Assembly: GCF_029439455.1 (NCBI RefSeq)
Contig: NZ_JAQFVG010000311.1
Span: forward strand, 25,440-89,439
Direction of reading: 5' to 3'
Length of the DNA stretch: 64,000 bases
Origin: Caballeronia sp. BR00000012568055
GTDB taxonomy: Bacteria > Pseudomonadota > Gammaproteobacteria > Burkholderiales > Burkholderiaceae
The notes beneath the pieces are model-generated. The model saw only the letters and a program-made list of their open reading frames with translations. It was not told the origin of the DNA and did no database searches. A program made the translations under genes and the position numbers. Of this stretch, positions 1 through 10,429 are shown piece after piece. The stretch's first letter is position 1, and each line of letters starts with the position of its first letter.

Positions 1-1
1 G

Positions 2-289
2 GTGGCAACGGGTCTGGGCCGCGCGGCAAAGAAGCAGCAGCAAACGCCGATGACGCTCCTGCGCACAGGCACGGACAATCAGCCGATCGCTCACGCGCAT
101 GCGCACGCATCGCACAACACGTATGGCAACGCGCAGCATGGTCAGGCAACGACCAGCTACGAAGGACTCGAAACGCCGGCAGTGTGGCGTTCGACGCGTG
201 AAACGGCGGCATCGCACGTGCAGGCACTGCAGGAAAAGGGTGTCGATACGTATGACATTCCGGCGTTCCTGCGCAAGCAAGCGGACTGA
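2..289 (+). CDS. ftsZ: Cell division protein FtsZ, C-terminal fragment
   Basis: Only the last 95 codons are in the window; the gene starts to the left, so the GTG at position 2 is an internal codon. The visible part is the end of the GTPase fold (VATGLG), a variable His/Ala-rich linker, and the conserved C-terminal peptide, ending YDIPAFLRKQAD. That peptide is the tail that binds FtsA, ZipA and other partners at the Z-ring. Presence of an exact C-terminal peptide makes the identification firm although most of the protein is missing. It marks the end of the division and cell-wall cluster, with lpxC downstream as is usual in Proteobacteria. Confidence 0.95.
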   Translation: MATGLGRAAKKQQQTPMTLLRTGTDNQPIAHAHAHASHNTYGNAQHGQATTSYEGLETPAVWRSTRETAASHVQALQEKGVDTYDIPAFLRKQAD

Positions 290-588
290 TGCATTGCTGC
301 TGCTACGCGCATGATTTAGTGCTCAAATAGCAGTTTGTGATGCCGCACCGTCAGTCGAGCCGAACGCCGTACGCGACGAAGCAGGTTTCGCGTGGGGCGA
401 CTGTCCAAGGCCGCGTCGAGGCTGAAGTCGAGCCGGACGCCAGGCCGTGGCCAGCCGACCCCCACGGATTTGCACCTGAAGTCGGGAAGCAGATTGGAAA
501 CCGAAATCGAGCGACGGACGTTTTGTAAACACTGCGGGACGATGCATCGCCTGGGATGTCCGCGAGCACTGACAGGGAAGGACCGAGC
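290..588. other. Intergenic region between ftsZ and the peroxiredoxin gene
   Basis: About 300 bases without a supportable gene. I see no clear terminator hairpin with a T-run after ftsZ and no convincing consensus promoter. Short overlapping reading frames here have no recognisable motif. It presumably carries the peroxiredoxin promoter. Confidence 0.5.
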
Positions 589-1092
589 ATGATCAAAGTG
601 GGTGACACGTTGCCGGATGCACGTCTCTTCGAGTTTATCGAGGAGGCAACAGAAGGCTGCGCCGTAGGACCGAATGCGTTCTCGGCGCGCGAGCGGGCGC
701 AAGGTAAGCGCGTGGTGATCTTCGGATTGCCGGGCGCGTTTACGCCGACGTGCTCCGCCAGACACGTGCCGGGCTACATCGAGAAAGCGGCGGATTTGTC
801 CGCGGCCGGTATCGACGAAGTCTGGTGCGTTTCCGTCAACGACGCGTTCGTGATGAGCGCGTGGGGACGCGATCTTCAAACCGCGGGCAAGGTGAAGATG
901 ATCGCGGACGGCAGTGCGCGTTTCACTCAGGCACTCGGACTGGATCAGGATTTGACCGAGCGCGGCATGGGAATCCGTTCCCAGCGCTACGCGATGGTGA
1001 TCGACGATGGCGTGGTCAAGACGCTCAACGTCGAAGCACCCGGCAAGTTCGAAGTCAGCGACGCTCAGAGCATTCTGGCGACGTTGCGATGA
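589..1092 (+). CDS. Peroxiredoxin, PRX5-like (single-domain)
   Basis: A thiol peroxidase of about 167 residues that reduces hydrogen and alkyl peroxides in the cytoplasm. The motif PGAFTPTCSARHVPGY (residues 48-63) contains the peroxidatic Cys55 and matches the PRX5-like AhpC/TSA subgroup that often uses glutathione or glutaredoxin. I chose the ATG at 589 rather than the in-frame GTG at 556 because IKVGDTLPD is the usual family N-terminus and an AGGA-type ribosome site lies just before it. It sits between ftsZ and lpxC, a position common in Burkholderiaceae. No glutaredoxin domain is fused. Confidence 0.9.
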   Translation: MIKVGDTLPDARLFEFIEEATEGCAVGPNAFSARERAQGKRVVIFGLPGAFTPTCSARHVPGYIEKAADLSAAGIDEVWCVSVNDAFVMSAWGRDLQTAGKVKMIADGSARFTQALGLDQDLTERGMGIRSQRYAMVIDDGVVKTLNVEAPGKFEVSDAQSILATLR

Positions 1093-1358
1093 ATGCAGCG
1101 GCGTCCGCGTTGTCTCATAACAACGCGCCCGACGCCCTCGCAATCGGCGGCAACTTGGGGCCGATGACCGGAAATGCCTCCATTCCGGCCATCGGCCCGT
1201 TCTACTTCATTGTTTCTGACACGGCGACGTAACACAGGGAAACAGATGACACGCCCTCGTTAAGGACGTCACGCATCGAATGGAGTATACTTCGGCCTAT
1301 TAGTTTTTATACCGCGATTGATTCTCTTTATAGGGAATATAAATCGGAAAAGAAGATC

Positions 1359-2276
1359 ATGTTGAAGCAGCGAACAATCAAGAGCATCGTCAAAACCGTA
1401 GGAATCGGGCTTCATTCCGGCCGCAAGGTTGATCTGACGCTGCGTCCCGCACCGGCTGGCACGGGCATCGTTTTCTCGCGCGTGGATTTGCCGAATCCGG
1501 TGGATATTCCCGCTTCCGCGATGTCGATTGGTGATACGCGTCTTGCGTCCGTGTTGCAGAAGGACGGTGCGCGCGTGTCCACCATCGAGCACTTGATGTC
1601 GGCCTGCGCGGGTCTGGGCATCGACAATTTGTATGTCGATGTAACGGCCGAGGAAATTCCGATCATGGACGGCAGCGCGGCTTCGTTCGTGTTTCTGATT
1701 CAATCGGCGGGCGTGGAAGAGCAGAACGCGCCGAAGCAATTCATCAAGGTCAAGAAGCCCATTGAAGTGCGCGATGGCGACAAATTCGCGCGTCTCGACC
1801 CGTATTTCGGCTTCAAACTGAGCTTTACGATCGATTTCCGTCACCCGGCCGTTGATAAGACCGGTCAGGCGCTGGAAGTGGATTTCGCGACGACTTCGTA
1901 TGTACGCGATATCGCGCGTGCCCGTACGTTCGGCTTTGCGCATGAAGTCGAAATGATGCGCGAGCTTGGTCTGGCGCGCGGCGGCAGCATGGATAACGCC
2001 ATCGTGCTGGACGAATACCGCATTCTGAATAACGACGGTTTGCGCTACGACGACGAGTTCGTGAAGCACAAAATGCTCGACGCAATCGGCGATCTTTACG
2101 TAGTGGGCCATCCGCTGCTGGCTTCGTACAACGCGTACAAGGGCGGCCACGCGATGAACAACATGCTGCTGCGTGAGCTGCTGGCGAACGAAGACGCGTA
2201 CGAAATCGTCACGTTCGAAGACACGCAGAAGGCGCCGCGCGGTTTTGCATTCGATACGCAAACGGCGTTTGCCTGA
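1359..2276 (+). CDS. lpxC: UDP-3-O-acyl-N-acetylglucosamine deacetylase LpxC
   Basis: Zinc metalloamidase for the committed step of lipid A synthesis. The length of 305 residues is normal. The N-terminus [18 protein letters not shown] is typical; the zinc/active-site segment STIEHLMSA contains Glu77 and His78, and [19 protein letters not shown] near residue 235 carries the other zinc ligands. The N-terminal half, with GxGLHSG, is the first of the two LpxC repeats. The gene has its own 266-bp upstream gap, so it is probably transcribed at least partly from its own promoter. In E. coli LpxC amount is set by FtsH proteolysis of the C-terminus; whether that applies here is not visible. Confidence 0.97.
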   Translation: MLKQRTIKSIVKTVGIGLHSGRKVDLTLRPAPAGTGIVFSRVDLPNPVDIPASAMSIGDTRLASVLQKDGARVSTIEHLMSACAGLGIDNLYVDVTAEEIPIMDGSAASFVFLIQSAGVEEQNAPKQFIKVKKPIEVRDGDKFARLDPYFGFKLSFTIDFRHPAVDKTGQALEVDFATTSYVRDIARARTFGFAHEVEMMRELGLARGGSMDNAIVLDEYRILNNDGLRYDDEFVKHKMLDAIGDLYVVGHPLLASYNAYKGGHAMNNMLLRELLANEDAYEIVTFEDTQKAPRGFAFDTQTAFA

Positions 2277-2305
2277 TTCGTTTCGAGCGGTTTCGAAGTG
2301 AGATG

Positions 2306-2338
2306 AAAAATGAGCGGCTCGCGCCGCTCATTTTTTTT
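2306..2338 (+). terminator. Terminator after lpxC, overlapping the 3' end of dciA
   Basis: The stem ATGAGCGGC/GCCGCTCAT with loop TCGC is flanked by A5 on the left and T8 on the right, a strong intrinsic terminator for lpxC. The T-tract on the plus strand encodes the last lysine codons and stop of dciA on the minus strand. The flanking A-run means it could also act on dciA transcripts. Confidence 0.85.
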
Positions 2339-2822
2339 GCGCCTTCGCTCCGTGACGCGCCGCCATTTTGGCGAGCGCTTCCTGCAGCGGCGACGGCGCG
2401 AGCGTTTCGGCCAATTCACTGAGCGCCGATGCCCCCGCCGCCGACATGCGCGCCTGCTTGGGCGGCGTGGCTTCCTTCATCGCTTGCGGGCGGACGCGGA
2501 TTTTGAGCGAATCGACCGCCCAGCCGCGTTGCTGGAGATCAGCAAGCAGACGCGGTTCGATATGCCGCAAACGCGCCGCCAGCGCGTTGTGACCGGCGAA
2601 CAGCGCCAGCACACCGTCTTTGATAAAACCCGGCTCGACATTCGATGCCAGATAATCCGGCAGCAATTTCGCCAGATCCCGCTGCAACGCGGCAACCTGA
2701 TCGACGCCTGCGCGCAACGCGCGGAATGCATCGGTGCGATCGAGCACGTCGGCCAGCGCTTGCGGCTTGCGCGGATCGAATCGCTGCGGCGCGGACCTTG
2801 AATTTGTAGAAAAACGGCTCAT
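2328..2822 (-). CDS. dciA: DciA-like (DUF721) helicase-loader protein
   Basis: A 164-residue DUF721 protein. DciA is the ancestral bacterial protein that helps load the replicative helicase DnaB in species lacking E. coli DnaC; the assignment to that role is family knowledge. The fold core runs from about residue 18 (PQALADVL) through LLPDYLASNVEPGFIKDGVLALFAGHNALAARLRHI. I start at the ATG giving MSRFSTNSR rather than the longer frame to 2909, because the extra 29 residues do not look like the family. The C-terminus ends in KAQKK, encoded inside the lpxC terminator T-run. It is convergent with lpxC and divergent from secA. Confidence 0.75.
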   Translation of the reverse strand: MSRFSTNSRSAPQRFDPRKPQALADVLDRTDAFRALRAGVDQVAALQRDLAKLLPDYLASNVEPGFIKDGVLALFAGHNALAARLRHIEPRLLADLQQRGWAVDSLKIRVRPQAMKEATPPKQARMSAAGASALSELAETLAPSPLQEALAKMAARHGAKAQKK

Positions 2823-3092
2823 TTTCCAATCGTTTGACGCATGGAGCGACGGCTCGATTGTATCGCGGGCCGCGCACCGCGCCGCTGCGATAAAACGCGA
2901 TCCTTTCAACCCGCCGACTGTCGCGCGCCGCCGACGCGCGCAGGCCTGAGCGGGCGTAAGCTCTGCCAGACTCGCGTGCTAAAATTCCCGATTCGATTTC
3001 ACCCAAAATGGACTTAAGTCGCCGAGGTAATTCGCCTGCGGACGCATTGTAAAAATGTGCCCGGCCGAATCCGCGACGCAGACACTGATCCG

Positions 3093-5906
3093 ATGACGAC
3101 CGGTTTCCTTCAGAAGATTTTTGGCAGCCGCAATCAGCGGCTAGTCAAGCAGTACCAAAAGACCGTTGCGGCGATCAACGCGCTCGAGCCGACCGTCGAG
3201 AAGTATTCGGACGATCAGCTTCGCGCGAAGACGGATGAGTTCCGCAAGCGCGTGGCTGGCGGCGAGTCGCTGGACGTGATTCTTCCCGAAGCGTTCGCGG
3301 TCTGCCGCGAGGCCAGCCGCCGCATTCTGAAGATGCGCCACTTCGACGTTCAGTTGATCGGCGGCATGGTTCTGCACTACGGCAAGATCGCCGAAATGCG
3401 TACGGGCGAAGGCAAGACGCTGGTCGCCACGCTCGCCGCATATCTGAACGCGCTGTCGGGCCGTGGCGTGCACGTCGTCACGGTGAACGATTACCTCGCT
3501 CAGCGCGACGCCGAATGGATGGCGCGTCTGTACAACTTCCTCGGTCTGTCCTGCGGCGTCAATCTGTCGCAAATGGCGCACGAGCAGAAGCAGGAAGCGT
3601 ACGGCGCGGACATCACCTATGGCACGAACAACGAGTTTGGCTTCGACTATCTGCGCGACAACATGGTCTACGAGCCGTCCGCGCGCGTGCAACGGCCGCT
3701 CAATTTCGCCATCGTCGATGAAGTGGACTCCATTCTGATCGACGAAGCGCGTACGCCGCTCATCATTTCCGGTCAGGCCGAAGATCACACCGACCTCTAT
3801 GTGCGCATGAATGCGCTGCCGCCGCTGCTCGAATTGCAGATCGGCGAAGAGAAGGCGGACGGTACGGGCGTCGAAAAGCCGGGCGATTACACGCTGGATG
3901 AGAAAGCGCGTCAGGTGTTCCTCACGGAATCCGGGCACGAGAAGGCGGAACGACTGCTGGCCGAGTGGGGTTTGATCGGCGAGGGCGAAAGTCTTTACGC
4001 GCCGCAGAACATCACGCTGATGCACCACATTTACGCCGCGTTGCGCGCTCACACGCTGTTCCTGCGCGACCAGCATTACGTGGTGCAGGAAGGCGAAGTC
4101 GTGATCGTCGATGAATTCACGGGCCGGATGATGACGGGCCGTCGCTGGTCGGATGGTCTGCATCAGGCCGTCGAAGCGAAAGAGCACGTCAAGATTCAGG
4201 CGGAAAACCAGACGCTCGCGTCCATCACGCTGCAGAACTACTTCCGTATGTACGCGAAGCTGTCCGGCATGACCGGCACGGCGGATACCGAAGCGTACGA
4301 ATTCAACGAGATTTACGGACTTGAGACGGTCGTGATCCCGACCAACCGTCCGCCGAAGCGGATCGACAAGCAGGATCAGATCTACAAGACGTCGAAGGAA
4401 CGCTACGACGCGGTGATTCGCGACATCCGCGATTGCGTCGAACGCGGTCAACCTACGCTGGTTGGTACGACGTCGATCGAAGCGTCCGAGTTGCTGTCGA
4501 ATCTGCTGGCGCAGACCGGCGTGCGTCACGAAGTGCTCAACGCGAAGCAGCACGCGCGCGAAGCGGCGATCGTCGCGGAAGCGGGGCGTCCGGGCGCGGT
4601 CACCATCGCGACCAACATGGCCGGTCGCGGTACGGACATCGTGCTTGGCGGCAACGTCGAGAAACAGGCGTCGTTTATCGAAGCCGATCTGTCGATTCCC
4701 GAAGGCGAGAAAGCCGCGCGCATTCAAAAGCTGCACGACGAATGGCAGGAGTTGCACGACCACGTGAAGGCGGCGGGCGGGCTGCATATCATCGGTACGG
4801 AACGGCACGAGTCACGCCGGATCGACAATCAGTTGCGCGGCCGCGCGGGCCGTCAGGGCGATCCGGGTTCGTCGCGCTTCTATTTGTCGCTGGACGATCC
4901 GTTGCTGCGCATTTTCGCGGGTGATCGCGTGCGCGCGATCATGGACCGCCTGAAGATGCCGGAAGGCGAGCCGATCGAAGCGGGCATGGTCACGCGTTCG
5001 ATCGAAGGCGCGCAACGCAAGGTCGAAGCGCGCAACTTCGATATCCGCAAGCAACTGCTCGAATACGACGATGTAACGAACGATCAGCGCAAGGTGATCT
5101 ATCAGCAGCGCAACGAACTGCTCGAAGCCAACGACGTGCAGGAAACCATCGCCGCGATGCGCCAGAGCGTGATCGGCGACGTGGTGCGCACATTCGTGCC
5201 TGCGGGCAGTATCGAAGAGCAGTGGGAAGCGCCGGAACTGGAAGAAGTGCTGCGCAACGACTGGTCGCTCGATCTCGCGGTTCAGGAGATGATCAACGAA
5301 TCGCATTCCATCGATTCGGAAGAGATCAACGAAGCCGTGCTCGCCGCCGCCGATGAAGCCTACGAAGCGAAGGTCACGATGGTCGGCCGCGAATCGTTCA
5401 GCGCGTTCGAGCGTTCGATCATGTTGCAAACGCTCGATAGCCGCTGGCGCGAGCACTTGGCCGCGCTGGATCATTTGCGTCAGGGCATCCATCTGCGTGG
5501 TTATGCGCAGAAGAACCCGAAGCAGGAATACAAGCGCGAGGCGTTCGAACTGTTCGCCGCCATGCTCGATTCGATCAAGCAGGAAGTCACGCGCGTCGTG
5601 ATGAACGTGCAGATTCAATCGCCGGAACAGTTGGAAGAGGCCGCCGAGCGTTACGAAGAGCAGGGCAGTCATCTGGAGAACGTGTCGTTCACGCACGCGG
5701 ACTACAATCCGCCGGCCGCCGCGCCGACGCCGCAGTTCGCAGCAGAAACGGCCGCCGCGCAAATGGTCACGCAGGCGATGTCCTCGGGCGATGATGTCTC
5801 CGTCGCCACCCGTTCGGGCGACGATGTACCGAAGGTCGGCCGCAACGATCCGTGCCCGTGCGGAAGCGGCAAGAAGTATAAAAACTGTCACGGCAAGCTG
5901 GCTTAA
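3093..5906 (+). CDS. secA: Protein translocase ATPase SecA
   Basis: Motor ATPase that drives preproteins through SecYEG. The length of 937 residues is typical for Burkholderia. The Walker A segment GEGKT lies near residue 106, the [13 protein letters not shown] segment (Walker B) near 210-222, and the second nucleotide-binding fold includes [11 protein letters not shown]. The C-terminal 22 residues, [20 protein letters not shown], form the zinc-binding SecB/lipid-binding tail. The start [14 protein letters not shown] was preferred over an in-frame ATG-less extension at 3057. It is preceded by about 270 bases that should contain its promoter. Confidence 0.98.
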   Translation: MTTGFLQKIFGSRNQRLVKQYQKTVAAINALEPTVEKYSDDQLRAKTDEFRKRVAGGESLDVILPEAFAVCREASRRILKMRHFDVQLIGGMVLHYGKIAEMRTGEGKTLVATLAAYLNALSGRGVHVVTVNDYLAQRDAEWMARLYNFLGLSCGVNLSQMAHEQKQEAYGADITYGTNNEFGFDYLRDNMVYEPSARVQRPLNFAIVDEVDSILIDEARTPLIISGQAEDHTDLYVRMNALPPLLELQIGEEKADGTGVEKPGDYTLDEKARQVFLTESGHEKAERLLAEWGLIGEGESLYAPQNITLMHHIYAALRAHTLFLRDQHYVVQEGEVVIVDEFTGRMMTGRRWSDGLHQAVEAKEHVKIQAENQTLASITLQNYFRMYAKLSGMTGTADTEAYEFNEIYGLETVVIPTNRPPKRIDKQDQIYKTSKERYDAVIRDIRDCVERGQPTLVGTTSIEASELLSNLLAQTGVRHEVLNAKQHAREAAIVAEAGRPGAVTIATNMAGRGTDIVLGGNVEKQASFIEADLSIPEGEKAARIQKLHDEWQELHDHVKAAGGLHIIGTERHESRRIDNQLRGRAGRQGDPGSSRFYLSLDDPLLRIFAGDRVRAIMDRLKMPEGEPIEAGMVTRSIEGAQRKVEARNFDIRKQLLEYDDVTNDQRKVIYQQRNELLEANDVQETIAAMRQSVIGDVVRTFVPAGSIEEQWEAPELEEVLRNDWSLDLAVQEMINESHSIDSEEINEAVLAAADEAYEAKVTMVGRESFSAFERSIMLQTLDSRWREHLAALDHLRQGIHLRGYAQKNPKQEYKREAFELFAAMLDSIKQEVTRVVMNVQIQSPEQLEEAAERYEEQGSHLENVSFTHADYNPPAAAPTPQFAAETAAAQMVTQAMSSGDDVSVATRSGDDVPKVGRNDPCPCGSGKKYKNCHGKLA

Positions 5907-5924
5907 TCGGCTGGTGACACAAGA

Positions 5925-5954
5925 GACGAGCGACGCAGTAATGCGTCGTTTGTC
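5925..5954 (+). terminator. Hairpin after secA, possible terminator
   Basis: A 13-bp stem (arms at 5925-5937 and 5942-5954, two G-T pairs, loop GTAA) lies 19 bases after the secA stop. The following T-run is poor, so this may be a weak terminator or a processing stem between secA and argJ. Confidence 0.5.
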
Positions 5955-6051
5955 TTTGCAGAACCCGAAGCGGGCGTGTCAGCAAACGCCCGCAGTCTTT
6001 CACAGCGCGTCGGCATCACGCTGGCGCCGCCACCATCAGCGAGTCGCGAAC

Positions 6052-7293
6052 ATGGCCGTCAATTTCCCCTCGATCGAACCCGCAGCGCTTCATCCCGTCG
6101 CCGGCGTCACGCTAGGCTGGGCCGAGGCGAATATCCGCAAGCCCAATCGCAAGGACGTGCTCGTGATTCGCGTCGATGAAGGCGCGTCGGTTGCGGGCGT
6201 GTTCACGCAGAATCGTTTCTGTGCCGCGCCGGTTATCGTGTGCCGTGAGCATTTGGCGGCCGCGGGCAAAGGCGGCAAGGGCATTCGTGCGCTGGTCGTG
6301 AATACGGGCAATGCGAACGCGGGCACGGGCGAGCCGGGTCTGGCGATCGCGCGTGAAACCTGCGCTGAACTCGCGCGTCTGACGAGCCTCGATGCGCAGC
6401 AGATTCTGCCGTTCTCCACCGGCGTGATTCTCGAACCGCTGCCGGTCGATCGTTTGAAAGCCGGTTTGCCCGCCGCGCTTGCCAATCAGCAAGCAGCGCA
6501 TTGGTTCGATGCCGCGCAAGCCATCATGACGACGGATACGTTGCCGAAGGCCGCATCGCGACAGGTGAAGATCGACGGCCACACGGTCACGCTGTCGGGC
6601 ATCAGCAAGGGCGCGGGCATGATCAAGCCGAACATGGCCACCATGCTCGGTTTCCTCGCGTTCGATGCCAACGTCGCGCAGCCGGTGCTCGATGAACTCG
6701 TCAAGCACGTCGCGGATCGTTCGTTCAACTGCATCACGATCGATGGCGATACATCGACCAACGATTCGTTCATCCTCATCGCGTCGGGCAAGTCGAGTTT
6801 GCCGGCGATCACATCGACGGATTCGCCCGCATACGCCGCATTGCGCGATGTCGTCACCGAAGTCGCGCAGGAACTCGCGCAACTGATCGTGCGTGACGGC
6901 GAAGGCGCGACCAAGTTCATGACCGTGACCGTCGAAGGCGGCAAGAACGTCGCTGAATGCCGTCAGATTGCTTATGCCATCGGGCACTCGCCGCTCGTGA
7001 AGACCGCGTTCTATGCATCGGACCCGAACCTCGGCCGCATTCTCGCGGCGATCGGCTATGCGGGCGTAACGGACCTCGACGTCGGCAAGATCGATCTGTA
7101 TCTGGACGATGTGCTCGTCGCGAAGGCGGGCGGTCGCAATCCCGAGTACAAGGAAGAAGACGGTCAGCGCGTGATGAAGAAAAGCGAAATTCTGATCCGC
7201 GTCGTGCTCGGCCGTGGCGATGCCCACGCGACCGTTTGGACCTGTGACTTTTCGCACGAGTACGTGAGCATCAACGCCGACTATCGCTCGTAA
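6052..7293 (+). CDS. argJ: Bifunctional glutamate N-acetyltransferase / amino-acid acetyltransferase ArgJ
   Basis: Ornithine acetyltransferase of the cyclic arginine pathway: it moves the acetyl group from N-acetylornithine to glutamate. The protein of 413 residues is made as a precursor that cuts itself before a threonine; the site is visible in [10 protein letters not shown], with Thr197 as the new N-terminal nucleophile. The start at 6052 ([10 protein letters not shown]) is preferred over the long upstream in-frame extension, which overlaps the end of secA in another frame. The C-terminus (DYRS) is the usual end. ArgJ presence implies acetyl recycling, though whether it also has N-acetylglutamate synthase activity cannot be read from sequence alone. 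Confidence 0.95.
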   Translation: MAVNFPSIEPAALHPVAGVTLGWAEANIRKPNRKDVLVIRVDEGASVAGVFTQNRFCAAPVIVCREHLAAAGKGGKGIRALVVNTGNANAGTGEPGLAIARETCAELARLTSLDAQQILPFSTGVILEPLPVDRLKAGLPAALANQQAAHWFDAAQAIMTTDTLPKAASRQVKIDGHTVTLSGISKGAGMIKPNMATMLGFLAFDANVAQPVLDELVKHVADRSFNCITIDGDTSTNDSFILIASGKSSLPAITSTDSPAYAALRDVVTEVAQELAQLIVRDGEGATKFMTVTVEGGKNVAECRQIAYAIGHSPLVKTAFYASDPNLGRILAAIGYAGVTDLDVGKIDLYLDDVLVAKAGGRNPEYKEEDGQRVMKKSEILIRVVLGRGDAHATVWTCDFSHEYVSINADYRS

Positions 7294-7298
7294 AACGA

Positions 7299-8162
7299 AT
7301 GGACAAACTCGAACAATTTCTCACGCGCGCCGAAGCGGTTCTCGCGCGCATCGAAGGCATGTTGCCGCCGGCCGCACCCGATATCGATTGGGAATCCGCA
7401 GTGGCGTTTCGCTGGCGCAAGCGGCAAGGGCGCGGCTTCCTGCAACCCGTGACGGCGATTTCGCATATCGGGCTTGATGATCTGCAGAATATCGACCGCC
7501 AGAAAGGGCTGATCGAGCAGAACACGAAGCAGTTCGTGCAGAAGCTGCCCGCGAACAACGTGCTGCTGACCGGCGCGCGCGGCACGGGCAAGTCGTCGCT
7601 GATCAAGGCGTGTCTGAACGCGTATTCGAAAGACGGCCTGCGCCTGATCGAAGTCGATAAAGACGATCTCCACGATCTCGGCGATATCGTCGATCTGATT
7701 TCGGCGCGGCCCGAGCGCTTTATCGTGTTCTGCGACGACCTTTCCTTCGAGGAAGGCGAGTCGGGCTACAAGGCGCTGAAAGTCGCGCTCGATGGCTCCG
7801 TCGCCGCGCAGTCCGATAACGTGCTGATCTACGCGACGTCGAATCGCCGGCATTTGCTGCCGGAATACATGAGCGATAACGAAACCTACAAGCACACGTC
7901 CGATGGCGAGATTCATCCCGGCGAAGTGGTCGAGGAAAAGATTTCGCTGTCCGAGCGCTTCGGCTTGTGGGTGAGTTTTTATCCGTTCAAGCAGGACGAC
8001 TATCTGTCGATCGTCGGTCACTGGCTGCGTCATTTCGGTTGCGACGACGAAGAAATCGCCGGTGCGCGCGGCGATGCGCTGGTCTGGGCGCTTGAACGCG
8101 GATCGCGTTCGGGCCGCGTGGCGTGGCAATTCGCGCGCGACTGGTCGGGCCGCAAGCAATGA
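7299..8162 (+). CDS. DUF815-family P-loop ATPase
   Basis: A 287-residue AAA-like ATP-binding protein of the DUF815 family; its cellular role is not established. The Walker A motif GARGTGKSS is at about residues 92-100, and the Walker B-like segment RFIVFCDDLSFEEGE at about 140-154. Downstream, YATSNRRHLLPE resembles a sensor-1 segment. It begins five bases after the argJ stop and its stop codon overlaps the start of the next gene (ATGA), so argJ, this gene and the NUDIX gene look like one transcript. That arrangement is common in related beta-proteobacteria and says little about its job. Confidence 0.85.
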   Translation: MDKLEQFLTRAEAVLARIEGMLPPAAPDIDWESAVAFRWRKRQGRGFLQPVTAISHIGLDDLQNIDRQKGLIEQNTKQFVQKLPANNVLLTGARGTGKSSLIKACLNAYSKDGLRLIEVDKDDLHDLGDIVDLISARPERFIVFCDDLSFEEGESGYKALKVALDGSVAAQSDNVLIYATSNRRHLLPEYMSDNETYKHTSDGEIHPGEVVEEKISLSERFGLWVSFYPFKQDDYLSIVGHWLRHFGCDDEEIAGARGDALVWALERGSRSGRVAWQFARDWSGRKQ

Positions 8163-8599
8163 GCGATACCCAAAGTACCCAAAGCGATATCGCGCCGGAC
8201 GGCCGCAAATTCACGAAAGTCGCCGTCGGCGTGATGGTTCAGCCCGACGGACGCTATCTGCTCGCGCAACGGCCCGAAGGCAAGCCGTACGAAGGCTACT
8301 GGGAATTTCCGGGCGGCAAGCTGGAAGAGGGCGAGAGCATCGAAGCGGCGCTCGGGCGTGAACTGCACGAGGAATTGGGTATCGACGTCACCGCGTGCGA
8401 GTTGTGGCGCACGCTGGAGCATGACTATCCGCACGCCTATGTGCGGCTGTTCTTCTGCAAGGTGACGAAGTGGGACGGCACGCCGCTTGGCCGCGAAGGT
8501 CAGGCGATTTCGTGGCAAACGCTGCCGGTGGAAGTCGCGCCGCTGCTGCCCGCGGCCATTCCCATTTTGGAATGGCTCGAGGAAGAAGAGCGCGAGTAG
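8159..8599 (+). CDS. NUDIX hydrolase, MutT-like (8-oxo-dGTP diphosphatase type)
   Basis: A 146-residue NUDIX enzyme. The NUDIX box is visible as GGKLEEGESIEAALGRELHEELGI, around residues 49-72 (the GX5EX7REUXEEXGU pattern is intact). The family member at this position is usually annotated MutT, which removes oxidised dGTP from the nucleotide pool; FPGG before the box and the small size agree. The start ATG overlaps the stop of the preceding ATPase (ATGA), which fixes it and implies translational coupling. A longer in-frame extension to 8123 is unlikely. Confidence 0.88.
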   Translation: MSDTQSTQSDIAPDGRKFTKVAVGVMVQPDGRYLLAQRPEGKPYEGYWEFPGGKLEEGESIEAALGRELHEELGIDVTACELWRTLEHDYPHAYVRLFFCKVTKWDGTPLGREGQAISWQTLPVEVAPLLPAAIPILEWLEEEERE

Positions 8600-8609
8600 A
8601 CGTTCTGGC

Positions 8610-8801
8610 TTAGTTCAGGCCGCCGCGCGAATCATCGTCCGGCGGCGTTTCCTGTGAATTTCCTTCGATCTTGTACTTCTCGGTCGCCCACGCGCCGAGA
8701 TCGATTTGTTTGCATCGCTCGGAGCAAAACGGGCGAAAGCGGCTTTCGGGAATCCAGCGGACATCCTTGCCGCAGGTCGGGCATTTGACGACAGTGTTCA
8801 T
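8610..8801 (-). CDS. yacG: DNA gyrase inhibitor YacG (zinc-binding)
   Basis: A 63-residue zinc protein. The four cysteines are seen in CPTCGK (residues 8-13) and CSERCKQ (27-33), followed by [13 protein letters not shown], the family signature. In E. coli YacG binds GyrB and inhibits gyrase; that is family knowledge. It lies upstream-adjacent in the minus-strand run zapD-yacG, convergent with mutT only ten bases away. This yacG/zapD/coaE order matches E. coli and other Proteobacteria and supports the call. Confidence 0.93.
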   Translation of the reverse strand: MNTVVKCPTCGKDVRWIPESRFRPFCSERCKQIDLGAWATEKYKIEGNSQETPPDDDSRGGLN

Positions 8802-8888
8802 GACAGTTGCAGTTCGAGCCGACTAATAAAGCCGTATTTGACCATATGCGGTCAAAACGCTCATGGCGCGCTCACTTCCGGTAACAGT

Positions 8889-9644
8889 TCAAAGACTGCA
8901 AAGCGTCAGATGGAACGGCACATCGACATCCACCGCGCGCGGTTTCAGATCGCCGTCCTGCACGGTGAAACGCACCCACAACATGTACTTGTTCGCGCTC
9001 GCTTCGGGAATCACGCGCGTGTCGGGCGAAACGCGCACCTGCATCAATTGATACGTGCGGCCCGAGAGCATTTGCTGATAGCTGCCCTGCATCGCCATGA
9101 CTTTCGATGCCTGGCCGCTTTCACGCGCGAGACGCAGCACGATGGCGGCGGCGTCGCGCAAAGCAAGCATAGGCATCACCCATTTGGCGATGTCCTGACG
9201 ACGCTCTTCCACCGGCAATTGCTGCCACGCGTAGTACGACGGAAGATCGAACTTGCAGGTGCCACCGGGAATGATCGTGCGGCTGCGAATGCTCGCGAGC
9301 CATTCGTTATCAGCGAGATGCTGGCCGGTTTTGCCGTGCATATCGCCCATACCGGCGAGCGTGGATTCGATTTCCCCGAGCACGGCTTCGAGCGCGTCCT
9401 GCTCGATGCCCGGATTGCCCCGGAACGGCGCAAGCGTTTGACGCTGGCGTTCCAGTTCCTTCATGAGATCGGCTTTGAGATCCGTGCGGCCGGCGACTTC
9501 GGCAATTTCGAAGAGCGTGGTGAGCGCGACGTGGTGCTCGCGCGCGTCTTCCTGAGTCAGAAAGAACGTGAAGCGCTCGAACAGATCTTCGAGGCGCAGC
9601 AGCGTCCGGATTCGCTCGTTGAAGGGATACTCGTAAAGGATCAA
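8889..9644 (-). CDS. zapD: Cell division protein ZapD
   Basis: A 251-residue cytoplasmic protein that bundles FtsZ filaments by binding the FtsZ C-terminal peptide. The N-terminus [18 protein letters not shown] and the motif ERFTFF are typical of the ZapD (DUF1342) family; the domain covers the whole length. The start codon is TTG, with GAGG nine bases upstream; I see no better ATG. It is followed by yacG on the same strand and preceded by coaE about 170 bases away. The target peptide is present in the FtsZ fragment at the window's left edge. Confidence 0.92.
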   Translation of the reverse strand: MILYEYPFNERIRTLLRLEDLFERFTFFLTQEDAREHHVALTTLFEIAEVAGRTDLKADLMKELERQRQTLAPFRGNPGIEQDALEAVLGEIESTLAGMGDMHGKTGQHLADNEWLASIRSRTIIPGGTCKFDLPSYYAWQQLPVEERRQDIAKWVMPMLALRDAAAIVLRLARESGQASKVMAMQGSYQQMLSGRTYQLMQVRVSPDTRVIPEASANKYMLWVRFTVQDGDLKPRAVDVDVPFHLTLCSL

Positions 9645-9814
9645 GCGCGCTCGCCTCGGCGTGGGTCAGGTTGCTTCCATTAGCGGAAGTCAGCACATTC
9701 TAATGCTGCATCCCTACCCTAGCAAATCGGGCCAATTTCGCGCATCAAATGAGCGATTTCACTGCTGAAAAGGGAACTTTTTCGACTTTTCGCGCGCGAT
9801 ACGTAAGACTTTCG

Positions 9815-10420
9815 TCATAAGGATGCGAGTTCGAGATAGCGTTCGTGGAGCGTTTTGACTTGCTGATCGAGCGATGCCAGCGTGCTCGTTTCGTCATTGG
9901 TGACGATATCGTCGGCGGCAGCGATGCGCGCCTCGCGTGTTGCCTGCTTCGCGATGGTCGCCAGCACTTGTTCGCGCGTGAAAGCATTGCGTTTTATCAC
10001 GCGCGCGATCTGCGTTTCGACCGGGCAATCGACCACGAGCACGCGCGATACACGCGCTTTCCAATCGCCCGATTCGACCAGCAGCGGCACCACGACGATG
10101 TGATACGCGCCGCCCGCCGCGTTGCGCTGTCGCTCGGTTTCCGCGCGGATCAGCGGATGTACGATGGCTTCGAGACGCGCTTTCGCGGTGTCGTCAGAAA
10201 AGACGAGTTCGCGCATTTTCGCGCGATCGAGCGCGCCGTTCGGTGCGACGAAGGCATCGCCGAATTCGCTGGCGATGAGCGGCATCGCGACGCCGCCGGG
10301 CGCGGTCATCTGATGCGCGATCAGATCGGCATCGACGAGCGTGACGCCGCGTGCAGCGAACAGATCCGCCACCGTGCTCTTGCCACTGCCGATGCCGCCC
10401 GTCAGACCGATGCTGAACAT
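9815..10420 (-). CDS. coaE: Dephospho-CoA kinase CoaE
   Basis: Last enzyme of coenzyme A synthesis: it phosphorylates the 3'-hydroxyl of the ribose of dephospho-CoA. The 201-residue length is standard. The P-loop [12 protein letters not shown] is at residues 6-17 and [16 protein letters not shown] at about 33-48 is the substrate-binding segment. It starts nine bases after the prepilin peptidase stop, so it is transcribed with the pilus genes upstream, a linkage also seen in Pseudomonas (pilBCD-coaE). Confidence 0.96.
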   Translation of the reverse strand: MFSIGLTGGIGSGKSTVADLFAARGVTLVDADLIAHQMTAPGGVAMPLIASEFGDAFVAPNGALDRAKMRELVFSDDTAKARLEAIVHPLIRAETERQRNAAGGAYHIVVVPLLVESGDWKARVSRVLVVDCPVETQIARVIKRNAFTREQVLATIAKQATREARIAAADDIVTNDETSTLASLDQQVKTLHERYLELASL

Positions 10421-10429
10421 CCCGAACTC

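Noticed and set aside
3141..4808. A 555-codon open frame antisense to secA
   Set aside because: It is a frame forced open by high GC codon use on the other strand; its product has no family features, whereas SecA is certain.
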